NCBI GenBank assembly: GCA_008360975.2
Contig: CM039196.1
Location: 1,488,001 to 1,552,000 of the forward strand
DNA length: 64,000 nucleotides
From: Lichenostomus cassidix
Lineage: Eukaryota; Chordata; Aves; Passeriformes; Meliphagidae
Reading direction: 5' to 3'
Positions 47,601-60,200 of this stretch are shown here, one piece after another. Both the position numbers and the translations under genes were made by a program. The notes under the pieces are model-generated. The model worked only from the letters and a program-made list of their open reading frames with translations, did no database searches and had not been told where the DNA came from. Every line of letters starts with the position of its first letter. Position 1 is the stretch's first letter.

Positions 47601-50600
47601 ATTACTGATCCAAAGCCTTATTCTCAATTAGCAGTGTCAATAGCTTGTGGATATTAGAAGTGAAGATGGTGTGTAACTGGGCTGAGATTGCTTTCTAATC
47701 TGATATCTAGGCTATCAATGATCTGATTTGCTGATGAAGAGCTCAAATTACAAAGGCACCATTCAAAAAATCACTAAATATAAGGCTGACATCCTTTGAT
47801 TTTAAGTGGCACTCAGAGTGCTCTGTTCCTTCCTGGTGGTGTTGCCTTCCTGACTTGAATCTTCACTGTCAAGACATCATCCTCAATTAACTTCAGGCAC
47901 AGCTATTCTCAGTTTTGACACTCTGCCCACCAGACTGGCACTGGGCTTCAAAAGTGGGTCTGCAAGCTGTAATCTAAAGCTCATCTATCAGAAATACAAA
48001 TATTATCCATATTTTCTACTTTTTGGAATGATGAAACCTCAGCATGACATTACATTCAAGTTCTGACTTAGTCCTGGGAATATTTTATCTTATTTTCACT
48101 TGGGGAACCCCTTTCTTTACTGAATATTCCTGCAATTAAGATCTCTCTGCAGTTTTATGTGAAATTAAGTAGCCAATGTCATACACATGGTGCTGCAAAG
48201 ACTAAATTGTGATATTAAGCAAAGTCAGGGTTTAATTTCCCTGCATGCAGCAGGTGAGATTGGGAAAGGTTAGATTTGGAGAATGTAATAAACAGTCACA
48301 GGTGAACATAAAATATAAATGCAAAATGCATTTCCTCATATTTATTGCATTTTTTACATCTAAATCAGGCAGATTTTATTCCACAGATTGAGACTGATCT
48401 GAAGTAATTTAGTGGGAGGCTGGTAGTTGAAACACATAATCACATTTCTAGAACAATGTAATTACATTGAATTTAATGTGATTTCCTGCCACAGGTTTAA
48501 AAGTGCAGCCTCCTCCACATTCTCAATTTATGCTGAACATGACACTTGATGTAAGATTACTTTTACATAGCCAGGTAAAGCATTGCAGAAGGGGAGAGAG
48601 TACTCTGTGACCCCTTGAATTCCCCAGGACCATCAGACAACAATGCCAGTCATGAAGTACCAGCAAGCTCAAATCTTTAATTTCTAGGAAGATACTGTTT
48701 CAGCATATGCCAATTGATTTTAGATTTCATTTTCATTAAATGTCTCCCAAGGAGCAATTCTGCCGACATTAAGAACTTGTGCACAAGTCAGCTCTGCTCT
48801 GTGGTGAACAGAAATTTGATTGGAAATTCATAGCAGAGATGTTTTCAGGATTTTGTGGGTTATGGATGCGTCAGAGAGTGCTATGAGAAAGACTTGTTAT
48901 AAAGAGCAGGCTGATCAGTGGATAGGGCAGGTCAAACCCATGAAGAATTGCCAGCAAATACTGGGAGGAGAACTAATTGCAATCTGAGTGCAGACCAAGA
49001 GCTTGAATGCCAAAACAAACACAAGGACAAAGGGCTGGAAATGTATCAAAGCTAGGAATGAACTAGCACAGTCAGTGGTATTTATTTAACTTCTAAAAAT
49101 TAGTTACAAGTTGATCTAGAGAAAGTGTGCAATGCATCAGGACAGCCCATGCTGCCAAAGCACTGCAAAAACAGGTTTACTCCTAAAAATAAATAACAGT
49201 AAGTTACAGCTGATCAGATGAAATTCTGCCTGGTATGAAACAACTCAAGTAATCTCTTTACAAAATAATTCCAAAGTTGTACAAATGGAGGCATATTTAC
49301 AAGTAATTTGTGAACAGAGAGAAAAATGAATAAATTGATCAAAAATGCTATTTACTGCTGGCAGTTCATTTGACTTTCTGTAGAATGCTTCAACATTTAT
49401 ATTCCTTCATTGGAATAAATAAGTATTGAAATATAATGGATAATGAAGCAGATGCTAAAAGGCAATCGAAGTGCACAGGATTTTTTTTTTCCCCAAGACC
49501 AATATAAATCTGAATGAAATAAAAGTTGAAAAGTGGGTTTTAAAGCTGGGACTTTTATGAAAGGTAAATGAACAATGGATTTAAAGCAGTATAATTACTG
49601 ATGAATCACAACAGTATGGAAATGGCCTTGGAGAGCTCCAAATGCATTAAACACTGTGGAGGGGGAGGGAGAACAAGGGAGAACAAAAGTCCCTAAAAGG
49701 AGACAACACTGAGCCTTTGCTCAGCTCAACCACCCTGCATTGAGGTAGCAAAATCGGCTGAATTTAGGTCATAAAGCCACATCTGAAGATTATTCCATCC
49801 ATGGAAGTTTTCTTTGGTTTGAGCAAAAATGTGGGAAAATCTCAAGATGTGCAGCCTTGGAACAAACCCAGGAGAGCTCTCAATGGCTCTGAGTGTCTCT
49901 CTGTCCCTGGCAGCAGAGCCATGGGCTGGGAGAAGCTCAGGTGACAGCGGCAAATGAGGATGTGTGGCAAAAGGCAAGGAACAGGAAAGCTGTCTGGGAA
50001 GTGCTGGTGTGTATCATTGATGGCTCAGCCACCAGCAGACCTCTTGGAGAGGATAATGGGTGTGTCCCAGGAAGGAGCTGGGGAGAGCTGAAGGCAGGGC
50101 TGAGTCCCACAGGGGACAGCAGGACACAACAGCCACCCTCTACTGACCCCCCAAACATCCAGCTCAGCCCTTCCTCCTGAGCCAGACAAGCTTCCCAACA
50201 GCCACAGCATGTCCAGACTTCAAGCCCTTAGCAGGGTTTCCTCAAAGAGCAAATGCATTTGCTGAAATTAATTTTGGGCTGCAGCTTCTTCAAAGGTGCC
50301 CATTTCTACATCAGGCAGATTAGCGGCAGTGCCGGCTGGAAGTTGCACTCTTAATCAAAACCAAAAATGTACTAAGCAGATTTTCCCTTTTGTTTACTGA
50401 AAAGCTGCTTTCTTCAAGGTGACTCAAGACAAGAGGCAGTTTGCTTAAACAATAAGAGATTTGCCAGAGGTTCCCTTTTTCATCCCTGATCACTTCCTGC
50501 AGCTCAGGAAGAGAATTCTGCCAACAGTGCACTGGAGTACAACCAAGGAGTCAGAACCTTTACTAATTTAAATCATTTAGCTGCAAACCAGAACCAACCA

Positions 50601-53600
50601 GACACAAACACTTTGATCAAACTTGATCAAAAATGGTTGGAAATGAGAAACAATTTGGCTATGGCAGGAGTACCACTACATTAGCTGGGAGGTCAACCCA
50701 ACTATTCAGAACTTCCATTATGCAGCAGAAGGAATGCAAATCTCTGCATTCCCCATCACCACTCCAACAGTTACATATTCAGATTTCTTTCTGGAATAAG
50801 TGCAAATTTGCTTTGATTCTATGACATTTCATCACTTAATACATTTATAGCATGTCAAGGGAAAACTTGACTGAATTCACAATGCCGTACTGATTGAGTT
50901 CCTAATAGGAACAGCTGTCAGAAGGACTTGTAAGGATAAATTTCAAAATCACATTTCCTAGTTGGCAGAGGACTTTCTGCACTTTCTGTACCTAAGTACA
51001 GAACTTTCTGGGACACAGATATGGACAACCCCTCTCTTCCCACTTGCCACCAGCCCATGACAGGGCAGCTGCTGCAGCCACACCAGTGCTGCTCAAGACT
51101 TTTTCTCCAGTCTTGCACTTGAGTAAAAAAATTGTGGAGTCAGAAAAGTCCCCTGAGTACAAACCACCCAACCACAGAGCTCAGGTGTGAGCAGAGAACA
51201 CAGGAGGCAGCAGAGCTGGGGCTCAGCATCTACCTTAGCTGAAAATGGGCAAAGATGACACAGAAAACCAACTCAACTCATGTTTGAGCTCTTGGCCAAT
51301 ACCCCAACCTCAGAGCTTCCTGCTCCTCTCAATCTCTACCTATGAATGGAAAAAAAAAAATCTGGGGAGTTTTCCTCTGTTCCTGATCCCTCCTCTGAAA
51401 TGTTCACATTTGTTTAGAAAGGTCTTCAAAATACAGCTTCCAAGTGAACCTAAGCATTTCCTAATTCCTCTCCCTCTCTGCACAGACCTGGAAGGCCCTG
51501 AAATGACCTACCTTGTGCACTCATGACATTGGTGAACACATCACCCTGTTTCAATTAGGCAAGAGAGGAAAAAATCAGTGCTTTTCAATACTTAAAACCA
51601 ACCAGTTTCAAATAAATATAAGTTGTCCTGATTGTCAGATAAGCAGCTTCTGCAAAGTGATTGCAAACGTTGCAATTGTTTTGCCATACAGTTGCCAGCA
51701 GCTGGAAGCTCTGAGATGCCCATTTCAATCAGAAATTTTCCATTTCAAATGCATTTGGCAGTTTGTTCGAAGTGAGAAGTGCTTCTCATCACGAGAGCTT
51801 TCAGAAGACCACAAGGAGTGAAGCACAGGTGGCTTTTCTTAAAGTGGGGTCAAAGTACAGCTTTCTGTAAACACTCCTTTTTATCAGTAAATAAATAAGA
51901 AAAGGTGCTGTGCCATACTTTCTGCACTGCTATTAGGCAGCTGAGAGGCTCCTGCTAGACCAGACAAAGGCTTCAGTCAGTCCCACAGAATATTCCCAAA
52001 ACAAATGAAAAGAACGGTGGGAGGAATTCACTTAAAAGTGCATTCATTGTACTTTCCTTTTCATTAAAAATAATAATATGCAACAGCTCCTTGTGGTGTC
52101 GAACGGACAATACTCTTCACTCTTTTTTCAGTTTCCAGCACTTCAACCACTTGTGCTTACATTCTTCTACCTAATCACTACCTTGCTGTTGTTAAAATCC
52201 ATCATGCACTAGGGGCCAAATCTTGAGGTCCCCACTCAACCCCTCTCTTAAATGAGCTCTTAGGAGCATTTTTGCATAATTAAGCATCACAGTTTTATTT
52301 CCCTAACTGATATTTGAATAAAGAACACAAGAATTGGCCTTGATCATTACCATAATGCTTTCATGTTTTCCACAATGCCACTCAAAACCCTAAAAATATG
52401 GCAAAGAAACCCTGCAGGGAATTAATGCAAAGTGTCTGTATTTGCACCAGGAACCAATTGCTGAAAGAGAAAAAAAAAAGATATCTGAAATAAACCTGGA
52501 GGATGCCATTAACAGAAGCACTTGTGAGCAACTTGCCCTTTAAAGCACTCATGGGACAAATTCATCTGGAGAGTCACTTGAGAGGGAATGGTCTGTAATC
52601 AAAATTAATCACAATTAATTTGGCCCTAGGTTTGTGCCGCTGAGAGCAGGCTCCTGCAGGCAGCGCTGCGGGCAGCGGATGGCAGGGATCACATCCACAG
52701 CGTCCACCTCTGCTGATACTGCCAGCTCTGCTCTGCTGGTGCCATCATCAAATGCTGCAACAGGATTCAGGCCAAATTTGCTTATCGCCTCTGAACCATG
52801 AGGCCAGCCAGCAATATGTGCTGAATGGCGCTTTTTGAGGATGTCATCGTGCTATTTATATTACCTAATTCTCCTCCTCCAGCTCCCTGTGGCAAACCAA
52901 CAGTTGAAATCAGCCAGTAGGAGCTAACAGGGTTATGTAAGTGTCCATTTGCTGTACATATGCTCTCCCCCCTGAGGCAGGCAATCACCACGACTCCATA
53001 GCAAGAGAGGTGCACCTTCCATCGGTGATGTCTGAGCACAGCAGGGTTTTAGAGGTGCTTCAGATGGTGTCTCCACCCTGGCTGCAGGAGGACATGCAGG
53101 GAGCTGAGCAAGGAGCAAGCAGCAGAGGACTGTCACAGGAGCACACGTTAAGGTGCTTCTGGCTTGGACATTGATCCTTGTCTGCCCACGAAACAGAGCC
53201 TCACTGAACCAGGCAGGGAGTGGCAGCTCCACATGTGGCTCCTCTCAAGGTAGTGCTGAAGAGACACAACCCTCAAGCTTTTTGCCCAGGCTTAATCCCT
53301 TGCTCTGCCTGCACGAAAGTAAAACATTTCCTTGATAAGGAAGGATGCAGCTTCCCTTTCTTCTTGATCCCTCTCAGCCTCTAACATCTGTTTCAAAGTT
53401 AACTGGGTTTATGGACCTGGACAATTCTTTTGTTTCAAAAATATTTCTCTTGCACTTAAAAGAAACAATATTAATCCCTGCAATCCATGAATTATGGTAC
53501 CCTTCACCCCAAGGTGTGTCCGAATGGCACAGGCCCTATAACATGACGGACTGTTGGCACCAAATCTCTTGTTCTCTGGAAGCATCCAGGGTTTAAAACC

Positions 53601-54010
53601 TCAAGAAAACTGTCTAGGAGAGCTAAACTCCTTAACAACAATTTAGTGTTAAGAATATGACATGAAGTTTAAAGTAGGCATTTTAATTATGCATATTCAC
53701 TTTTTTTGTTTGCTATGTTCCACCATGAACCTTTGTCCAAATAGAGCTAACCAATATATAGCACTAAGGTTTTACTCAGAATCTGTAAATTCAGTTCCTC
53801 CAGGTGTTCAGTCACATGGAGACAAAACTGATTCCCACCACCCCTTCTCCTGCCTTGAATGTGTATTTTGGGAGGTGTATCTTCCCAAAATATAGCATTA
53901 TCACTCCGAAAACACCCCAAGTTTTTGAAGGCAAATTGATGTGACATGTATCCAACATGGCAGAAAAAGAAGGAGCCATCACAGCAAATGAGGAATGTGT
54001 CATTTTCTCC
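44690..54010 (-). other. TMEM132B: TMEM132B intron segment
   Basis: No supported gene. It includes T10 at 49481-49490, A11 at 51350-51360 and A10 near 52470. The stretch 47.7-49.7 kb has essentially no open frame. A GC-richer stretch at 52.63-52.76 kb carries a short open frame on the minus strand after an acceptor-like TTGCAG, but no donor or known protein. Confidence 0.7.
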
Positions 54011-54011
54011 A

Positions 54012-54112
54012 CCTTTTCTGGGATGGTGAAACTGAAGCACAAGGAAAGCAAGCGAATCACTCACGACCACACCAAGAATAGCACCACAATCCCCAAGCAC
54101 AGGACACGCTAC
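54012..54112 (-). mobile_element. second MIR-like ancient SINE relic (antisense to plus strand)
   Basis: The plus strand reads TTTTCTGGGATGGTGAAACTGA, AGCACAAGGAAAGCAAGCG, AATCACTCACGACCACACCAAG and then AATCCCCAAGCACAGGAC in two-base-shifted order. These blocks align collinearly with the reverse complement of the MIR core (TTTTACAGATGGGGAAACTG, GGCACAGAGAGG, AAGTGACTTGCCCAAGGTCACAC, GGATTCGAACCCAGG). Divergence is higher than in the copy at 17.2 kb. A plus-strand ORF over this stretch (53957-54208) is explained by the repeat and is not a gene. Confidence 0.62.
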
Positions 54113-54114
54113 AT

Positions 54115-56950
54115 ACTTGTAGTAACAAAAAATATATCTGTCACCGCATGTCACACGAGCTCATTCAAACTAAAAATTTATCACTTGCTTCGGACTCCAG
54201 CCAGGTGACAGCAAATATATCATGGAGCTGTCAACAATCTGCTAATCTGGGCTGTGAAGTATAGGAATACAAGAAGCTTAAAAATATACTGCTCCTTCAG
54301 AAACCATAAATTTTGCTGGCTCTTTCTCGCATACCACTGGGTAATAGGTCTACTCCAGCTCCTTCACTCCCACCTCCTGCAGTTACACAGTTTCATTTTG
54401 CATGTCTATTTAGAGAATGGCAATCAGGCACACGAGGCAGTGCAAATCACCCTTGGGTACAACTACAAAGAAACGCAGACCCTCTCTGGCTCTTTGACTG
54501 AGAAGAATTACCAGTGGCAGATTTAAGTGCAAAGTTGGTACAGAAATCCCAGGACAGACACAACTAGATTTTCAGAGACAGCTGGAATAATATTCCTGCC
54601 CATCTGGAAACCTGATCTGTTGTGCTCTTTGGAACAGAGAAGAAAGCAAAGAGAAGAGGAGGAAGACCTTTTCTGCTCCACCTGAAACCAAGCCATGTGT
54701 CTAGGCTGCACTTTTGGAGAAGATGGCACAGTCCCATGAGTGAGCACTCAAGCAAGGACTTCAGCTTCTCCTAGCTCATGTATTGCACAAAAATTCAAAC
54801 CAAGGGAAGGAGCTTTGCTTATAAACACCAGAGAAGTTACAAAGAATATTTCACCAATAACAGCTTGTTGTGACATTTCACACTGGGCACATTTCTGGAG
54901 ACTGTAAACAAAAGCAAACTTCTTGTTGTCCAAGCCATGATGCTTTATGAGCAGCAAGCTCACTAGGGACCACATTATCCTGCTTAGCCTGAGCTCTGCT
55001 GCCCCTCCAGCTGGGTGACCTGGCCTGGCTGGGGAAGGCAGTTTGACTCATTGTTCTTTGTGCAAGTTCAGTTCTTTAACCGAATTTCTCTGATGCCAAA
55101 CCTCTCGGTGTACCTGCCATTCTTCATTTCCTACCCTGGCCACAAACTTCAATTTTCTCTCCTCAGCACCTAAACGGTGCATAATTACGACTAATTATCG
55201 ATCACTGAGGGATTACTAGTTGACAAATCCAATTTCCACATTGTTATCAGGCATGACTGACTGGAGCCCAGAGAGGATGAAAGGTGCTGTGTTGCTGTAG
55301 AAGCCTGCAGGTCTCTGAGCTGGGTGGCACCAGCGCTGTCATTGTCACCAGCACTAAAGCCATCAGGCTGCAGTGGCACCTCAAGGCTGATGTGTTTAGG
55401 GCCCTATTACACAAGACTCTATAAATCTACGCAAAGTGACAGTCCTCACCCCAGAGAGATTTACAAGCCTGCAAAAGCCGAGCCTTTTACATCTGCAAAT
55501 GTATTCAATTTGGCTGCATTTGTACCACTTTTGCATTCCATTTCTGCAAATATTCTCACAAGCAAGCGAGCTGGCAGCGATGTTCAGAGAAACAGCTCAT
55601 TTCGGGGAAAAACGCCACTCAATTTTCCTCAAAGCAAATTTTAGATTTGCATGCTTTGGTGCACCTGCTGATCTCAACAAATTGGGCAATGAAGGAAAGG
55701 GGAGCTCTGTGCCACCCTGGTGCCCTGGGAATGCAGCCCATTAATGGCATTTGTGAGCTGCAGCAGGCCAGTTACCCAGAAATCTGGAGTTTGCTGCCAC
55801 ATGCCCTCTGTGTTGTACAATCGAGGCACTGTGCAAACAGAGCATTTCAGAAAAAAGTATTAAAAAGAGAAATCTGAGAGAAAAATACATGGAGCTGCTC
55901 AAACATCGTTGGACGGAGTAAAAAAGCAATGTTTTAATACGGAGTCACATGATGAATTTTTTCCCAGTTGTACTTCAATGGAGTTATTCACATAATTCAA
56001 GTAGACACAAATCCCAGTGTGAAAATATCTGTGCTCTTGTAGCCCAGTGGCAGCCCTTCCAGCATGACTTACAACAAAAGGCTGGAAAAGTCCACTCCCC
56101 TGGTACACACAAATTGGTTTATTATTAGAGCTCATCCAGCACCATTATTTTCTGACAGTAAATGTGTTTTTAACAGAACTGAAATTGCTGTGAAGAACAT
56201 TTTTCTTGCAAATGTTTAACTTTTCTTTGGGGAAAAACCACATTTTTGTTTCACGTCTCTTTAACATTAAGATACATTTCCCTTTCCATTCTGTACCGAA
56301 GGAAGCACGACACAATTTAGAAAATGCTGCACTAAATCTTCCTGGCTCCTAAAATAAAAGAACCTGAGAATGAGCTTTACATAAAGAAAGATTGCAAGTG
56401 CCTTACTAAGGACTTTATTCATTAAAAAAGACTCAACCCTATTCGGCTTCTTGTCTATGAAAGTGAAATATGATTTTATTAAATGAAGCCCTTAATATGT
56501 TTGCTAAGACTCTGTCAGGCTGAACATTAACTACATTTCCATTGTTTTTCAAGTCCAAAAAAGAAAGTTGTTCTGCAAAGAGACAACCTCACTTACAGCT
56601 TCTTAGCCTTCAGACCAGCAGGGAAATTTGCTTTATGAAGTGCATTTGCAATATCCAGCTCACACAAGGGGCACAGTGCATTCAGAAGAGAAAATACAAC
56701 AGCTTTCTGAAATCATTTAAGGAAGGGAGTGGGGGAAAAAGAGAAGAATAAACCACAGTTCGTGCATTTCGATTTGGGGTAGCAAATTGCATATATTGCC
56801 CTGAGCCTGGGTGTTCCCAGGATGTGTGGAAGACATCCTTACTCCTCCTAGCCAAGAAATACCACCTGGGGCAGCCCTGCAGGCTCTCTGCCCTTTGCAG
56901 GGCTTGCACAGGGAGGAACAAGTTCCTAAATGTCCCCCCACAGAGGCATT
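54115..56950 (-). other. TMEM132B: TMEM132B intron segment
   Basis: No supported gene. A stretch at about 55970-56030 resembles an old amniote interspersed repeat. The rest is unremarkable AT-rich intron. Confidence 0.65.
55970..56030 (+). mobile_element. possible ancient amniote interspersed repeat, family unnamed
   Basis: TACTTCAATGGAGTTATTCA followed by CATAATTCAAGTAGACACAAATC resembles a motif I remember from dispersed repeats in turtles, crocodilians and birds (TGACTTCAATGGAGTTACTCA...GTAA). I cannot name the family, and only about 50 bp is comparable. Confidence 0.3.
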
Positions 56951-57250
56951 TTTAGGGGAGGCGATGCTTTGGGTCCTTTCCGGGGGATCACAGCCCAAAC
57001 ACAGCTTCCCCTCCCAGCCGGGACACTGAACCTCACCAAGCCTCATCCTTCCCAAAACGATTCCACTGCACTGTTGACTCTTGCGGGGTTTCCGCTGCAG
57101 ACACAAGTGTGCTCTGCCCTCTCCTGGCCTGCGCTCAGATCCGAGCCTGCATCCCCCGAGCGTGCGGGGATGGAGGGATGCGGGAGGGATGCGGGAGGGA
57201 TGGGGACAGCCAGCTCTGGGCATCACCCCTTGGGGTCACCGCAGGATGGC
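56950..57250. other. GC- and CpG-rich patch
   Basis: About a dozen CpG dinucleotides cluster in roughly 300 bp, far more than in the surrounding intron. Long open frames on both strands (56717-57226 minus, 56930-57382 plus) are explained by base composition. The patch could be an unmethylated regulatory element, an alternative promoter or a decayed coding island. No TATA box or recognised exon is visible. Confidence 0.45.
57166..57206 (+). repeat. 11-bp G-rich minisatellite with G-quadruplex potential
   Basis: The unit GGGATGCGGGA occurs at 57175-57185 and 57186-57196, with a diverged third copy to 57206 and a partial one before. It contains seven runs of three or four G with loops of one to five bases, so several quadruplex registers are possible. 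Each full unit carries one CpG. Confidence 0.85.
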
Positions 57251-60200
57251 ATCTCCCTGCCCATCATCTCACCACCCTTGGGTCAGCTACTCCTTGTGCC
57301 ATCCCAAATCCATCTGCCCTTCCCAGACCCAAAGGACAAAGCAGGAGCACCCATCAGCCCCCCAGTCCTCACTGAAAAATAACAGTTTGAGGGTAGAAGA
57401 GGCAGTGCCTTCTCCTTTTGGAAAGCATCTTTGAGGTGTATCACTGGAACATGAGCAATAAAAACAGTAATTTGTAGAATGAAAGCAATGACAGACGTTT
57501 CTTGTACAAACACCGTGAGACATTACAGATAAAGTAACTTTACATAAATAGGCAAAGCATTAGAACTATTATCACCAACAACAGTGCAGGGGACACAGCA
57601 GTTTAGCAAAGGAAGTGAAAAATAGCGGATGTGATTTAAGAGGCAGAGAAAATCTGAGCTGGCAAGTTGTAATTACTGAAGCTGAAACCCAGCCAGGATC
57701 CTGCTTGACTGCCTCCAGGCTTAGGAAATGCAACCCGGAGTCTTTAAATGACCAAATAATTGAGACCTGGGTTTCCTGTCACCAGTGAGACACAATCACC
57801 AACGTGGCCACACCAATGTAGAATTCCAGAATAACACAGAGATCCATAAACACCATCCTGCCTGGCACTCCTGACTGCAGAGCTCTACAACCAAACTTTG
57901 ACCTGAACCAGATCTGCTCTGCAAGGTCGTTTTTCTTCCCACAGTGGTACAGCTGCAGGGCTTTTTCAACCATTCTTCAGCTTCAGCAGCCTGTAAGCAT
58001 CTAATGTCTAGTCAAAGGACATTATTCATCCATTTTATGGTTCCCAGAATGCAAAGATATCTACCCAATTTCCTAGGAAACATTAATATTAAAGTATGGC
58101 TTTCTCAGCCCAAATCATGCGAGCTGAACAAAGTTCTCCTGACGTTTTATGACAAGGTGATTAATAATACCGAGAAGAAGAATGAAATGATACCAGATTA
58201 TAAACTATTGTAAATCTTTCAGTCATCCCAGGAATAATGAATGTAGATTTCTTAGGAAAGCAGTGCAGATTTAAACAGAACCATTTTAGTTTTCTTGTCA
58301 GTCAAGAGGCTATTTATGTAATATCAGGAAGAGACAATGAACTCACTTAATCTTAAAAGGAGAGTGTAGCACATATCTTTAAAAACAAAGGATTCCAAAG
58401 ACCATCCTAAGGTAGAATTTCTGAGATTGTTAAAGAAAGGGTTGCACCTTGACCATTATTTTTGAACACTGACCTTCTCTTCTCCAAGCAAGAGCCACAA
58501 TGACAAGAATGCAGTCAGACTTAAAATGTCTGAGCTGACACGACCAACCTTCTTCAAACACTTAAGCAATCAAGTTTAAGAGTACAAAACTGCACTGACC
58601 TAAGACTCCACTGGACCAAAATGCCCCAAACTTCCTTGACATGGGTTTTGGAGTCAAGCAAAACACAAATGCAAACTCTCACCAGTTGTTCTACAAATGC
58701 TGCTAAGTTTTCAACCCCCACCTTGAGAAAATGTTGTGGGTTTACTCTGCTTGTGGCTGCCTGGGGAACCCTGTGCCCTCTGACCCCTTGAGGCAGCCTG
58801 TCCTAGACATTACCTCAACACAATAATTAATAAGTAATAATACTGAATTTGAGCTCGTGGAATTCACACAGGCTAAATGTTCCAAAGGAAAAATGAATAA
58901 TGCATGTAGAAGAGATTCATTTGGGGGAAAAAAAATGTAACTTCAGTTTGAAATAAAGCCCTGGTTGCCTTGGCAAAGAGGATTTAATTGCTGTAATCGC
59001 TACATCTCACATAAGGTCGCTGTTTGAGGGAGTCCACAGTACTGCTATTCATTCTGTCTCTGCTCCATGGCAAATAAAGGACTACTGGTCCCAGGAGCAT
59101 CAGGGAAATAATTCTGAAAATGTTTAAATTATTTTTAAAGGGTTATTAGCTTTGGCAAATGAGTCAAAAGTCATCTTAACGGAGAAGCATAGGTACTTAG
59201 AGCGCATTATGGAGATGACAGCAGGAAATGCCACAATTAAGAGTGTACTAGTGGTGTTACTGTGGGTCATTAAAAACAGAGCCCAAAACATGAGCTTTCC
59301 CTCTCCATCTGTGTCCTGTCCACCCACCCACTCGGGGTGCCACTGTCCCCAACAAATTTCTCAGAGAAACAGGGAGCCAGGGCACTGCCACACACATGCC
59401 TTGCACACAACCAGATTCAAATAGTTTTACTGGCACAAATCCTAAGCAACTCTACAGAAGTCAATTAAATCACTCCTCTTTTCTGTGTATGACAGAGAAG
59501 ACTCTGGCCAGGCAAATTAAATTAGAGAGGGGCCAGAGCCAACCTCCCAGATCCGAAACAACCCAAAACTCACAATGCAGTTGGATCTTAGTCCAGATTC
59601 TCACAGTCTGCTGCTGCTTCTCCCTCACCCTCTGCCACCTCCCAGCACAGGACAAACTTTTCAGACTGTCCCCAAGCATCACTTGGTGCATTTTATCACC
59701 ACCTTCCACCAGGGATCTGCATCCAAGTGCTCATCCATGTGCTCCTGTGGCTGCTTGGCACCTTTCTTGCCCAGAGCCTCATTAACTGGAGCAGATGCTG
59801 AGAAAGCTCCTGAACAAGACATTGCCTATCCCACCCTTCTGCTTCTCTGCCTTTCCCACTTGCTGTCCTCTAGGACCAGCAAAATGAGAGATGGGGATTT
59901 TGTGAAAATGCATTTGACAGTTCCTTCATTAATACCTCAAAATGCTGGGCCACACAGTGAGAAAGTTTGCTTGGCAGGAAAATTTTCACAAGGATGTAGT
60001 GGGGGACAGGAGGGTATATTTTGGTCTTAGTGAGCAATTTAAGGGAAAGCATGTTGGGGGCAGAGGGAGGGTGACAGATTTGCCCCACAAACATGGGGCT
60101 GCTTTAATATGGCTCTCCTAAGAGCACCCTCCTGGTCAGGGATACCCCAGGAAATGCTGCTGCTCAGAACAATTCCCCCTCTTCTGGGGATACCCACAGC

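Noticed and set aside
50813..50828. ATTCTATG octamer typical of CR1 3' tails
   Set aside because: A single octamer with no CR1 body on its 5' side. It is expected by chance in 64 kb.
52630..52790. GC-rich stretch with an open minus-strand frame after TTGCAG
   Set aside because: There is no suitable donor, no recognised protein, and the frame ends at a stop in AT-rich sequence.
56717..57382. Overlapping 169-codon minus and 150-codon plus ORFs
   Set aside because: Both lie in the GC-rich patch where stops are rare. They overlap on opposite strands and neither shows a known domain.
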